Source: Amblyornis subalaris (taxonomy: Eukaryota > Chordata > Aves > Passeriformes > Ptilonorhynchidae). Taken from it: DNA of 64,000 nucleotides. Below the pieces are notes generated by a model. It searched no databases. It saw only the letters and a list, made by a program, of their open reading frames with translations, and had not been told where the DNA came from. Made by a program: the position numbers and the translations under genes. Location of the stretch: the NCBI GenBank assembly GCA_018881555.1, contig JACAXG010000093.1:3058696-3122695 (forward strand), given 5' to 3'. Numbering within the stretch: position 1 is the stretch's first letter; each line of letters begins with the position of its first letter. Shown piece after piece: positions 35,561 to 48,860 of this stretch.

Positions 35561-38500
35561 GGCCCTGAAAGGTTTAGCTGAAGTAGGACCTGTAAAATTG
35601 TCTTCATTTTTATTTATTTCCCCTTTTTCCTTTCCAAATAGCCTGAGAGGTTTTCTTGCTTTTAAACTATATTTTAAAAGTAGAAGCCAAGGTAAGGCAC
35701 GTGGCACATGGAAGGATATGGATTAAAAATGGAAAAATGTGGTGGTTTGTAGACGTTTGAGCTGTGTTGAGCAGAAGTGTTCACACTTACCCACGAGGGG
35801 ATAAGCTGAGGTTAGAAATATGTTAAGATGTTTCAAAGCNTTGACTGGATGGCAGAAACTTGATTAAATCCAGGAAAATTGTATTTGCCAGCAGGAAGAG
35901 CCAGGATGCATTTTTAGGAGGGATGAGCCTTCTCCTGGCTGTAGCTTTGGCTGTGGATATTCAAGTCACAAGGTGAAAGCAAGTTCGCTATTAAACTCTG
36001 TCTCCAAATGGCTGCAGATATTTTCTGTCAGTGTAGGTTAATGTCTTTGCAGTCGGCAGGAGGTTATAAAGTGCACATTACAGCCCAGTCATGTTTTGAA
36101 GCTTGTTGTCTGGATAAGACCTTAAAACAGATTGTTTTGGGGTTTTTTAAAGTCTTGTTGAACTATGCATTGTCGTCTTTCTGCAGTGAGTAGATTTGTC
36201 ATTTTGTGCTGAGCTTTGACACTCCCTGTGCGTTCTGCACAGCTGCTGTTCACTGTGGAGTTGGGGCAGAGGGCTTGCAGAAGGAAGGAGTCTTCTCCTG
36301 CCTGCCATTCCTGATGGTAGAGGCAGGATCCTGGGCACGTGCTGCGTGTTTATGGACCTCTTGCTTTGGCATGGTCAGATAAGGGAAAATGAGCAACGAG
36401 ATTTATTGCTGCAACTGCTGTGCATTTCATAAAATAATTANTAAGAAGTTCCATAAATTGCCCTTCCTGGGAACTGCAGAGTTGTGTGAAGAGAAGGTGG
36501 TGAATGAGCACCTTAAATCCGTTGCTGTGGTGGTGGAGTGACGTCTCCGGGGATGAGCCGGCTTCTCATCCCAGGAACTCCCCTGCCACAGCTCTGGCAG
36601 AGCTGCTGCTCTCCGTGTCATTGAGCCCTTGTCAGGAATGGCTGACGGGAACGCTCCTGCAGCCTCGCCATCCACGGGATCAGCAGTAATGAGCACACCC
36701 AGTCAGCTCAGCGGCGAGCAGGGAAAAAACCCTGCGAGGTGTGAGCGCCAAAGGCGTGTCACTGGGAGGGCTGAGCCAGAGTGGGTTTGTGGCCAGCCTC
36801 GTGCTGAGCTGGGAGGGAGTGCAGGGAAATAAATAGTCCAGGTCAGCAAAGCTGGTGAGGGCAAACTGCATCTCACGGTCACTGATGAGATTGCTGCAGC
36901 TCTGCCTCCAAAATGTTGCATCTTCAATTTATAATGTTTGCTAGTATTTTTATTAGATTACTTAATTTACCCTTTTTTTTTTTTTTTATCCAGTGTTTCA
37001 GTAGTAAAGCAGTTGGCAGATGAAAAGTCTTGTGTTTTTGTAGCTAGCCTGGACTTCNCCCAAATAGGGGCTGGTCCAGATTTCTGTTTCTGATGCTGGT
37101 CTTAGGGAGCTTAAACGAGGAATGGTGATTCATTGCAAATATGTGTCTTGGATGGTTTTTCAAGCTATAGTTTACACATAGATATGAAAGCAAATTATCA
37201 CAGAGGGGAAGATGCTTCCCACAGGGATGAGAAGCAGGGCTGCTCCATAAAGTCAGGTGGGTATCATCAGGAAGCAAGAAAAAAATTACTTGGCTGTAAG
37301 ATTTGGTTGAAAGCCTGACCTTTTCCTGAGCAGGGAAAGCCAGGCTGAGGGCAGCTGCCCTCCTTGGACAAGTCATTCTCTCCAGTGTGAAGGGGACTCA
37401 TCCTCTCTTTTATCAGCTTAGAGCCCAGCTAGAAATGCCTTTCACTATGATTAGCTCAGCTCTGCTTGTACTCTTTAACAGTTCATTGTGATGCCTTTCA
37501 TTGGTGTTTCCCCCCTGTGACAGATAAAAACTGCGTTAACCACACATCATTTGTAGGCTGAATCTCCTCACATGGGCAACCCCCAAGGAGGAAGGGGCAT
37601 AGGCAGGAGCAGGAGCCTTGATGGTTGTTAAAGGATGGTTCAAAGACCCCATCAAGGATGGTTAAAAGAGTGACATTTGCCCATTCTTTTAAGCTATTAA
37701 TTCTTTTAAGCTAATTAATTTAAGCTAAATTGCCCTAGCTTTCTATGGGCAGAGTTTAGCAGGGAATTTCCTGGGCATTTGTAGATGTTGGTTTATTCTT
37801 TGCCTGATACAGTTGATGGTTCAGAAATCGACTTCGGGTGTTCTTCCCTGTGTTTTCTGTCCAAACTGCAGCATGGCATCACAATGTGTACATGTAAGGC
37901 AGCTCAATTAACAGTCCAGACTNAAACAGCACCAAAGGAAGCTCTGTGTACTGAATAAATCTGATTTAATTTGCACATTGACCTGACAGACCATAGCATG
38001 TCCTTGGAGCCATTCCCAGCTAGTGTGTTATTCCAGGTAAACTCTGCACTGCATTCACTAACAAAAACACAGAGTAATGATTTGAACTGGGATCACNGCT
38101 TCCATACAAAAATACAGTTGAAATAAGCAGACACGTCTTTCTAGTGTCTGCTGTCCCAATGGTCGCAGCATCAAGACATTAATATGCAAAATGATGAGGG
38201 AAGTAGCTGGAAAACTCTCAGTGGGTTTGGGAAAGGTTCAGAAGGANCCTCACCAGCCGCAGCTGGGCAGATGAGTGTGTGGAGTGTGTGGATGNGTATT
38301 GTGTGTGGATCTTAAAATTGAAGGCATCCCAACTGCCCACCTTAGTAGGGTGAATGGCAAGAGATGTGCTGTTCATTATCTTCATATAACACTGACTGTC
38401 CTGGCCAATATACACATGCAATTCATTGGTGGCAGAGAATATGCTTTTAAAAGACTTTTTTAAAGGTTGAAATATGCTTTTTGTAATGGCTTTATCAAAA

Positions 38501-39170
38501 GCAATATAAAGTGTCAAACTCATTCCAGTTGCAATTCATTGACTTTAGTGCCATGGCAATAAAAATGAATTTGGCCTGTCAAAGGAGAACGTGTTGTCGG
38601 ATGCACAAGTGTTGTCATCTTCAATTTACACTTGCCTTTCACCCTGTGTCTCTAGTTCTCTAGCATTGTTAGGACTTTCATATATCCAGATCATTCTCTG
38701 ACTGTATTTGCTGACATTTTTTTAGCTTTCTCNTAAGTAGTTTCCATAGCTACAAACTTCGCGTTCACAGAGGGGAAAAAAAAATTTAAAGGTTTCTTAT
38801 TATTATTGTATTAAACATTTTTTATATTTCTTCTCCTTGTCATTCTCGTATCATCACACTGCAGCCCAGTTTAATGAAAATGCTGCACAACTGAATTGCC
38901 TGTTATTTTTAAAAGCAAAGTAGGTGCTGAGCTGAATCCTTGAAAAGCAGAAGACCAACATCATTAAGCCACTGATGTAGAATAAATGTTGCAGATGTAG
39001 GACTGGTATTAGTAAGGTTTATAGATGGCAGCTGGCAGGCGAGCCTTTGACTTTTGCACCTAAATAAAACCTGATGTTAANAGCACTCTGCTGCTTTTTG
39101 GTGAAGAAAGCTAATTTTTAATCTCTTTTGTCTGCTGTTGGTAGTGTTTCGTTAAAGGTGAAGTGTCACT
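35561..39170. other. Unannotated intronic DNA
   Basis: No exon or transposon was recognised. Simple sequence includes a 15-base T run at about 36,973-36,987, an AT-rich tandem at 37,684-37,728 and a GT-rich patch at about 38,273-38,312. Confidence 0.45.
37684..37728. repeat. Short tandem TTCTTTTAAGCTATTAA
   Basis: Two near-identical 17-bp units are followed by a decayed third (ATTAATTTAAGCTAA). Confidence 0.75.
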
Positions 39171-39179
39171 TCGGGAGTG

Positions 39180-39740
39180 AGATTCGCGCGTGTTGTTTCT
39201 CCGATATTTAGTTCCGCCTCTCCGGTAGGGAGGTGCTGGGTGGCTGTGCCCTGTGCGGTGCATCCCTTAGGAAGGGTTTGGGAAGAGGGGTGTTGGCAGC
39301 TGTGCTGGAGCAGCTTCGTTCGGGGAAACGGGAGGCTCCAAGCNCCTGTGCCTGTCCGGCCTGACGGCCGGCGCCGTGTCCGGGGCCTTGCCTTCCGCAC
39401 CCGCAATCCAATTAGGCGCTCCGGAGCAGATGGAGGGGATTAGTGCCCGGCTCTCCTTCCTCCGCCCTCTCCCCAGCGCGGGGGGTGTCGGGGCCAACAA
39501 TCGGCTTAGCCGTGGGTCCCGTGGCACAGCCTGGCACGGCCCCTACCCTGCTCATGCGGGGCCGCCCGCTGCCCCTCGGCGGGGGACAGACTCAGCCGTG
39601 GTCCCCCGGCCCGGTGGCTCCAGTTCTTTGGTAGTTTGGAAGCCTTTGCCAGGCTCATTTGCCAGGCATGAATTCCATTTTTTGATTTGGAAGGAGTGTC
39701 CGCAACGCGGCCACCAAACGCGTGAGCCACGCTCCNCCTT
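39180..39740. promoter_or_regulatory. Intronic CpG island
   Basis: CpG density rises sharply here, from GATTCGCGCGTG at about 39,181 through CTGACGGCCGGCGCCGTGTC near 39,360 to CGCAACGCGG near 39,700. Flanks on both sides are CpG-poor and AT-rich. It contains GGATTA at 39,437-39,442. No strong donor was found, so a first exon cannot be placed. It may be an alternative CTBP2 promoter or an orphan island acting as an enhancer. Confidence 0.6.
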
Positions 39741-42700
39741 GGAACAGCGGACAACAGTGGTTCTTTCCACCTGCAGCATTCCCTCCCGGAATCTCAGCCA
39801 GCAAATGCTGGGTGGCCAAGGAAGATGTCCTCACCCCATCTTGTAAATGAAAGCAATGTCAGGCAAGCAGGGCTGGGAGAAGTGACACCACGATACGGTC
39901 CCTGCAGTTCCCAAAAGCCTTACAGTCCCCAGGAAGAGGATGGTTTAGGCTCTAATCTGAGGCGTAAGCAGGTTGTCACAATACGAAGGAAACCAGCAGG
40001 GCTTATCTGCTGGTGGAGATCCTTGGTAAATACTGGTTTGAACAGCCAAGATGGCATTCTCATGTTTTATTTATATATGTAGATATGTATAGATGTGAAA
40101 ATGAGAGGAAAAAATCTCCAAAATATAATCAGTGTCTCAGTCATTATCCATTTGGATCAGTGCTGCTTCAGTCTTCATTGTTTGCCAGAAGTGTCTTGTT
40201 TTGGTTATCGAGCAATTTATTTCCTAGCTTGGCGAGGAAACAAGCAGACGGGACTTTGCTTAGACAGCAAACACAGTGATAAGAAATAATATAGGATATA
40301 CTTGCCATGAAAAAAGTCAGGAAAAGAGGGTCAGTACTGAGGTGTCATGGANACAACTGGCATGTATTTTCCAGATGTGAAGGTGGTATCTCCAGGTGTG
40401 TTACCTCCGTGCCAGGGAGCATCAGGAATCATAGGGTGGTAGGATGCAGGAACCTGGCAATACCCCCCGACTTCCTTGCTGGTCTTCTTAACCTTAACAC
40501 GTTTCCTGACACTTGTTCTAACTGCAAATCCCTGAGCGGTTTCAAGCTGCCTCCTACACATTCCCTTACTGACCCTATAGATTATCAGCCTTTTCTTAGG
40601 ATGGCCCAGTCTCTTATTGGAGTCTCTCACTGTTACCTGCAGAGTGGAAAACAACAGGAATGGAGATGTCACACGCATTTGTTTTGTTCTCCGTCTCCCT
40701 CTGAATGCTTTATTATAAAGGATTAAATGAATATTGAAAAAGTACAGTAGTTCATGCAGGTGCATATATTTTGTTTAGTTGATGAAGGGAATCTTGATTA
40801 GTATTGTGAAAGATAAAAGAGAGGATTCAGTGTGGACAGAAGAGAGCTTGTCAGTATCTAGACCATCCTGCTGGGACACTAAAGTAATCAGCAATGCTGA
40901 AATGTAGCTTTGGATATNCCACCTGGCCAGCAATTCCTGTTATCTTTCCTATTGAGCTTTCCCCATCTTTGAATTCTTCCTCATGTTGAGTGGACCTGCA
41001 CACGAGCGGGAGCTGTTGTCTTACCAGCTGAAACATTTGGCTTAAGGATCTTAAATTTCCATTTCATTCTTGTCTGCAGCGAACGTCGTCTTGTTTCATC
41101 TGCAGTCAGGGCTAAAAGGTCCCCAAACCAGAANTGCTAATAACTAATAACATCAGGGNAATGCCAAACAACCTGTCACGCTCTGCAGTGGAAGTTTCCC
41201 CCTTAGGGCTCGTGTTTATTCAGCAGGGAAGGTGTTCATCCTAAAAGCACAGGCTCCCTTGGAGCAGCGTGGCATCTCCCATGCCGTGCTCTGGCTGGAG
41301 GGTGAGCCAGTGGATCATCTCCCTGGTGTGTGATAAGCAGGATACAGAGATGCATCCCATGGACCAGCAGCCTCTGGCTCATCAGCTCTTTTNCACTCCA
41401 GTTTTCTGTTTCTGAAGCTTGCATGAGAAAGGCCAAAAAAATGATTATTTCTGATTTTTGTAGAGTATCTTTCTGGAGGAGCAGTTTCCAAAGTAGGGCG
41501 CTGAGTCAAGTTCACTTGAAAAATGGTGATTTTGTCATTGATTTCAGTAGGAGAAGGATTTTTACTCTCCCCTGCAAAAGGAACCAGCTCTACATCACTG
41601 ACACTTACTGCATTTCTTAAAATTAGATCTACAAACCCAATGGTTTCTTAAGCGGGAGAAGCTGTACGTTTCATGCATTGGAAGCCTGTGCATTATTAAA
41701 AATAATAGGATAGATTTGTCAAATGGATAATGAGTAGGTTTCTTTCTCTGTTTTTCAGTGTTTTAATGAGTGCAGGAAATGTTTGNTATTTATTTGCTTT
41801 CAGGTTTTACCAAGGAGCTCTGGAGATAATTGTCAAATTTCCAAGTGTGTATCAATATTTCATGAAGCTCTGTTTTCCCTCTGCACATTCACGAGTTGGG
41901 TCGTTAGCACTGGAACTGATACTAACAGGCTGAAGCAAGGCATGAAAAGGAATTTCACCAAACACTTGCAAGTTTGAGGATTTCTGAAACAAAATTCTAG
42001 TGAAGGTTTTCTGGGTAAAATAAATATCGAGGTGATCTCACTTAGTTTCAAATGTTAAATCTGTTGGAGAATTTCTTGTTTGATCTTGGTTTCTGTGGTT
42101 TGTGGGCCTGATCCAGAGAACACCAAGGCTTTGTGTGTCTGTTCTGTGTGTGTGTTTTGTGTGTGTGTTCTGTGTGTTTGGCCTCAAGCCCAGCACTTAC
42201 CACAAATTGGGGTGTACCTTACAGAGATAGGATATCCATCCACGTCATCCTTTGGAAAAAAGCAAATTCCACCTTTCCTTCTACCAGCAAATTAAATTGT
42301 GTTGAATTATTAAAGCTCAAATTGCTTTTAGACATGGTACCAGTCAGCACTGATGTTGACTATTCATTTTACTGTTGGCTGTTCAGTTTTGGGTTATTTT
42401 TGCATGGTCTTTGAGGTGCAGTACTGGCTGGGTGTTAACAACTATTGTTCTGCTTTGGACATTTGCCATTTAAAAGAGGCTTAAGTTTTGCATATGGTTG
42501 AATGTTTCTTTTTTCTTAATTTCTGACATTTTTATGTAAAATCATCATATCCTTGTTCTCATTCTGACTGGAAACTTACCACAATTTTAATTTGCTCAGC
42601 CTTAAACTGTGGTGTCAGGCTGGCTTGTGCTCCTATTCATGATCTCGTCCAACTAGCTCAGTGCAATGCTCTCAAGAAAAAAAAACCTCAGAAAATGAAA

Positions 42701-45700
42701 GTTATTCATAGGTAATGTGCTCTGCTGTAGAAAGGGTGCAAAATTAATTGATAAATTATTGTGGCTTTTTGACCGTTCTAAATGGTTGCTGTGAGTGCTT
42801 CACCAAGCACAGCTGAGTGGTAGCTGGGAAAGAGCAAAAAGTGGGACTTTAAACTTGATTTAACTACACGAAGGTTGGAGTGTTAATGTGGAAATTTAAA
42901 AGTGTACAGAGAGCTGGAAGGTGGATGGAAAGAGCATCCAGGGCTTCTGAAACAGAAAAGTGCTTCAGATTTATAAGTGATTAAAGCAGAAAGGGACCAG
43001 TGGTGTTTTCGTGGAGGAGGAGGGATGGAGTTCCGTAGGAAGGGCAGAGCTGGCTGTTGGACAGAGGGGTTTGAAGACCCTTGGAACTAGATGTCAAAAC
43101 TGTCTGTCAGTCAGTGTTTTGGGATCATTTTAAGGTTAGTGACACCATGGGCTGCAGTAAAGCAAAGGAGGTCACTCGTGAACACGCACAGCAATGNGAG
43201 TCGTGGTTGGGGAGGAGGAAGAGAAATGGCAATCATGTCATATTGACACGACAGGAGGTGGGGATAATGAATTTGGTCACAGCTCGATATGACAGAGTTC
43301 CAGACTGTAAACAGAGGTATTTGTCAGAGGCGAGACAGTGCTCAGGGTGAAAAATGGGTGCTTTGCTAAGTAAGAATCACCTTGTAAAGGATTTGCAGCT
43401 GTGAGAGGTTTATAAGAGAAATCCAGAGCAGATCTGCTTTGTCCTTCTATGAGGGAGTTTGGAAAGTTGATAGTAAATATGTGTTGTAATTTGTGCTTTG
43501 CTCTGAAACCAAGTTTTNATCGCTTGGTAGTTGTTTCATGGTAGTAGATGAGCTTTGACCTGGGAAATGCAAAGGGAAGTCCCATCCTGCCATGGCTTCC
43601 ATCTTCAGTACAGCAGTGGGACTGCTGGAGCAGAGGCTGGAGATGGCATAGCCACAGCATTATGTCCTTAGCAGAGGTGGCACTGGAGAGAGGAATGGTG
43701 CTGAGGAAAGCAAACCTGACCATTTGTACCCATCCACTTGCTTTCATNCGTGTGCAGCCAGCACAGGAGCTGAGGCAGGGAGAGGGACTGGATCAGCAGA
43801 GAGAGAGACCAGCCTTTCCCAGCTGAGGAGGAGGCAAACCCATCGGCACAAACATATGGAAAGCAGATCTCTCAGAAGGGTTGGGAGAAACAACACTGGC
43901 TCCTACAAGGCTCGGTGCTAAGGGGTTCTGCACTGTGCAGAGTCACGTTGTGCCAGCAATTCATCCTACAGGAAGCTGCAGAGCACCTGTGAGAGCCAAA
44001 GGAGATGCTCCACTGCTCTCCCAGGGGAACGGCGAACTGTTCTGCTCCAGGAAGGAAGAGGCGTCACATGCCAGTAAAGAAGAGTGCTGCTGCTCTAACT
44101 CCTCCCAGAGCCCTCAGGCTCCAGAGATGCAGCTGGACTGGAGAAGACAGGAGTTTGCAATGCAATTCCCACTCAGCTTTTGGTGGCTTTTTGATTTGGT
44201 CATCAATTGCCTGCGCCAGGTGCCAAGAGGACGATTCCTCTCTGCGATGCCGCCTTCTGCGATGTAATGGGGAGAATCTGGCCAAACTCTGGGCAATTTC
44301 CTGGGAAATCTCCAATTTCCTTTACTCCCACTCTGGGAAGTTATTAGGCATGCTGAGTTAATATGCCTCTTACCTGTTCGATTGTTTAATCTGTTCACAA
44401 GGCACTCAGAGCACCACGGTTCTCTGAAGAAGCACATACCTTTAGGGATGCTGGACAGCCCAGGCTGCACGCACTGCTGAGAGTAGGCAGGGCTGGAAAC
44501 TGCCCCACTGAGTCAAAGGGAGCAGCTTTCCTCCAGCACAAACACATCTGGAGAAGTGGGAGAGGAAGGAAGAAGGTAGGAGAGCAGAAGAAAGAGGAAA
44601 ATACTGGAATCAGCAACAGTAAGCCAACCAAAATACTGCAGCGGGACAGAGGGTGCCCTAAAGGTGGCAGTTTCTAGGAAAGTATCCCATGCTTGGTAGG
44701 AACAGGGCTAGTAACAGGCACAAAATGTTTGTGTTCCAAGTTTTTTGTACACTTCTCCTCTCAAGTTGGCGCAGTTACACACTTTGTTTGTTTGCCTCCA
44801 GCTCCTACCCTTCGTGGAGTTAGAAATACTCTGATTCAAGTCAATCCAAACACAGCAGTGCCGTGCTTGGTAAGTGGGTCGTGAGCCCTTGGGGTCTCAG
44901 CAAAGATTTTCAATTGGAATTTGGCAAAATAGCAAGTTCAAGTTATTTTCAAAAAATCCCTCGATTCCAAGATTTCACTTTAAGATTAATTTTCTTGTAA
45001 ACAGTGTGTGACCTGTGCTTTGCTGCTTTGTATCCAGCCACGTGGCNCTCTTGGGTGTCAGTGTAAGGCAGTTTTGGAGATCTCCTGGCGTGATACCCAT
45101 ATTCTCCTGTCAAGTTTGGGATGATTCTCATCTCCTGCCTGGAAGTGGATCACAAGGGTGCCCTCTGAGATTTTCTTTTTGTAGCCACACTCAGAAAACT
45201 CAACCTTGCTGCTGCCATTGCTCTGTGGTCACCTGTCTGCAGACTGTGGCCATGCTCCCCACCCCAGACACCTGCATTTCATTTCATTCTGTGGCTGGTT
45301 GGAAGCAGGAAAATCCAAACCCCACTCTCAGCTGGACAGGAGGGCTCCCATCACCCCGAGCAGCGTGTGCAGCCCTGGGAGGCCACAGCTTCACATTCAA
45401 TTGCAGTGAGAGCATCTCAAGTGCACCCCTGGAAACAGTCCATGACCCCTGTTTCTCCTTGGCCAGGGTCCTGTGCTGAGGANAGGCATCAGCATGTTGG
45501 TTTTCTGCTGCAGCCAAGGAGTGTTTCCTCCCTTTGCCTTCCCAGTCTCCCCAGGCGCTGCCTCTTCCCTGGGAGCGCTCTTTTGGCACTGGACACTGGA
45601 ATTTCCATAGCGAGACATTCAGATGTCTCAGCACGACAGGTATCAGCTTCTTTCTGATCACGGGTGTCAGGTGCTGGTCACATTGACAGATCCACATGTA

Positions 45701-47427
45701 ACTAGCCCAGGGAAAAGCTGCAGTTTCTCTACCTGTGGTTTTCTTCCCTTTTCTGTCCAGTCTCTCTTCCCTGTGCTGGTTTGAGAGATGTGCACGCTCT
45801 GAAATGTCTCTTCTTAGAGACTTTGTTGTGCTTGGGATCTGGTCTGCTGTTTAAAAAGCCTCCACAGCCTTCCTGGTTAATATTTTCCATTACTGAGCAG
45901 GGCAGNGGCTGAGAAGACCACCCACCACTGCTGCTGTACCGAGAGGAATTCTCAGATGCTGGTGAGGATGGGGTGACTGATGCTCTCAGAACGTGCCGGT
46001 CGTCTCGTGGACCATGTTGGGTGGCTGCAGCCCACGATGTGAAATGCATAACTGCAGTGAGGATGTCCAGGGGATGGAGTGACAGCTCGTCACAACTAGA
46101 CAGCAGTTCTGTATTTGACATCTTGAGGTCAAAAACTGTCAGTTCCTTATTTTTTATGGTGTCTTAAATCGCCTGGAGAGTGTTTTGAGCCTTGTCAAAA
46201 TGAATTAATTAAGGCCAAGTCATATTCACAAGCCTATGCTGCTCTGATTCAGCAGCAGGATCGTGCTTGATTTTCAGCCTAATAATTACAAGTGGTTTTG
46301 AAGGATCTGGGGGGCTAATACAGGGGGTTTGTGTTTCCTCCAGAGCTACATGTGCTACAGTTTTTACTTGCTCTTTGCCTTGGCAGTATGCAGCATTGTT
46401 TTCCTCCTCCTTAGGAACACGGCCAATTTTCTAATTAAGGAAATCACTCTGCAGCCATTGTCGCTGTTCATTTGAGTTCTTTGTCCATACCAAAGTTTCC
46501 AGCTCCCCAAAAGATTTGAAGTCACCCCTTACTACAGCTGGAGGGGGACAGGAGGTCTGGCTCAGGGCAGGCTCTTCCTCTAACTCTGTTAAGAAGCAGG
46601 CACCAAGCACCACTGTGGGCAGCACATTCACTTCATAAGAGCTTCNAATCCACCTCTGGCTATGACAAATACTGCTGGGGTTATTTTTCTATTGGATTCT
46701 TATATTAAAAAAAATAGTTGCAAGAAATAAATATCACTTTGTGCTGGGCTTTACTGCTTGCTGGGCTTTGAGCCTAAAAGGATTTAAAAGTCATCGTGCT
46801 CTAAGGGAAAGTTGTAGCGAGAAAGAGGAGGTGGAGGGTTGCTCCAGCCAGCTGTTGTGATTTGGGAAAAGGCTTGTCCTGACTGATGGAAAGGAGACTG
46901 GGGCTGAGACGCAGAGGCAGCCAGGGCTGACACAGCTACGCCCAGTGGGATTAGGACCAGATTAGAAACTCGGCTTGCAGGGGTTTATCATTTCCTTTAT
47001 ATTATGACATTAATAAATGCAAATCTTTATCTTATAATTGTTATCCTCCCTTGTATCTTTTGTTAATGAGCATTGTCCCCCGTTCAGGCTGCACTGATAA
47101 CTGGATGGAGAGGATGGAGACACTCGAGTGCGTTCTTGTGCCGTGCAAAAGCACCTGGGGCTGTGAGGAAAGGATATGGGCACTTCTCAGTGTCTGTGTG
47201 CCAGCTCCTCCTGTCAGCCTGGAGCTGGGCAAGAGTCCTGCAGACAATGCCGTGTTAATGCAGCACAGTTCAGTGCTTGTAGTATTTCACAGTGCAGCAC
47301 AATAACTTTTTTTTCTCATTTCGTTTCTGAAGTACATAAAATTCATAACATATGCACCGTGTCAGGGCTTCTCTTGCCAGTCAACCCAAAGAAAATGCTC
47401 GGATCATCAGTGGGAGCTGTTGAACTG
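39741..47427. other. Unannotated intronic DNA
   Basis: About 7.7 kb without recognised exons or CR1 copies, apart from a GT-rich microsatellite at 42,133-42,180. Open frames are short and overlap on both strands. Confidence 0.45.
42133..42180. repeat. Interrupted (GT)n microsatellite
   Basis: Several TGTGTGTGT blocks are separated by TTCTG and TTTTG interruptions. Confidence 0.85.
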
Positions 47428-47636
47428 AAAGACGGTGGATTTAGGTCAGATCTTGGGGAGAAATTCATTACTGCGAGGATGGGGAGGAAGCTGTGGCTGC
47501 CCCATCCCTGGAAGTGTTCAAGGCCAGGTTGGACAGAGCCTGGAGCAACCTGGTCTAGGGGAAGGTGTCTCTCAGGGGGTTGGAACTGGATGAGCTTTAA
47601 GGTCCCTTCCAGTCCAAGCCATTCTGTGATTCTGTG
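47428..47636 (+). mobile_element. CR1 LINE 3' fragment, sense
   Basis: TGGCTGCCCCATCCCTGGAA, TTCAAGGCCAGGTTGGACAG and the tail CCATTCTGTGATTCTGTGG identify a sense CR1 3' end. It includes the ORF2 C-terminal codons in decayed form. Confidence 0.9.
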
Positions 47637-47639
47637 GCT

Positions 47640-48636
47640 CTTGCACAATCTGGCTTCACTGTGGAGGCCACGGTGGCCTGGTGCTCAGCTGGGGTTGGGC
47701 TCTCCATCCCAGTCAATGTTCTTTCCATCCCAGATAGGTCCCATATGGAAGGGAGCTCTCTACTAGCCAAAATAAAGACACTCAGCAATCTGCCAGAGCC
47801 GATGAAAGCATGTAGTCTGTTACAGGCAGAAAGAAATACAGTTTGGGGTAGAGGATACAAAATACATTTGCAAGGCATCTGAGCCTGATGCTAAGACATT
47901 CTTTCTCTCAACGTTGTTGTTGCCAATAGCTTCTCTTGTGCTCAGACCAAAACTATTTAGGGTGGAACATTTGCTCCCTACTTTCTAGCAAGCCTNGTCG
48001 CAGGAATGAAGAATGGATTCTTTTCAGTGGCTGCAGCTGGTTTGAATGATCCCCACGCTGAACCCATTGACTCCAGGCACTCCTCATGTGAATCACAAGG
48101 AAGTAGCAACTGGGTTTTTGTTTCTGTGCCTGANAGGGGCAGAAGCAGCAGAACAGTTTCAGGTCTATTGCTTGAATCCAGGCACATGCCAGGGATGTCC
48201 CCTGCACACTCTGTACCTCGTGCTGGCAGCAGGCATCGCTCACCAGCTCGCTCTGAAGTCAGTGAGGTGTGAGATGTGTTGGTGTCATGGGTGTGTGTGC
48301 CATGTCCTCACCCACATGTCCTGCAAGGGCTCCATAGAGCTCAGCATGGCTGCACTTGGTGCAGATCCATCCTGCCCATTCAGGGAGAGCTGGANGAGGA
48401 GTTCTTCAAGAATTGTGGCTCTTGCATTACATACAAAACAAAAAAAGTAGTCATGAAACCCTTCAATGTCAGTTGGCAAGATATTGAGCAAGGCACTGAG
48501 AGGGATGTGCACCTCTCTCNAGGTCTTCTTCTGAGGAGCAACAAAACAGCTTCTTTCAGTAAACTCAGGGAATCATTTCCAGACCCTGTGACAAATCTGC
48601 GCCTCTTCTTGTAGGAGATCTCTCTGTTGGCTTTTA
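47640..48636. other. Unannotated intronic DNA
   Basis: The interval between two sense CR1 copies holds no recognised exon or repeat. Confidence 0.4.
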
Positions 48637-48860
48637 ANGATTAGATATTAGGAAGAAATTCNTGGTTGGGAGTGTGGGGCCGCCCTGGCACAGGTTGCCC
48701 AGAGCAGCTGTGGCTGCCCCATCCCTGGAAAGGTTCAAGGCGAGGTTGGACNGGGCTTGGAGCAACCTGGGATAGTGGAAGGTGTCCCTGCCCATGGNAG
48801 GGGGTGAANCTGGATAACCTTTCAAGTCCCTTCCAACCCAAACCATTCTNGATTCTATGA
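48637..48860 (+). mobile_element. CR1 LINE 3' fragment, sense
   Basis: GCACAGGTTGCCCAGAGCAG, TGGCTGCCCCATCCCTGGAA and AAGTCCCTTCCAACCCAAAC, then ATTCTATGAC, mark a sense CR1 3' end. Six or seven N bases fall in this 224-bp copy, far more than in the flanks. Confidence 0.9.
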
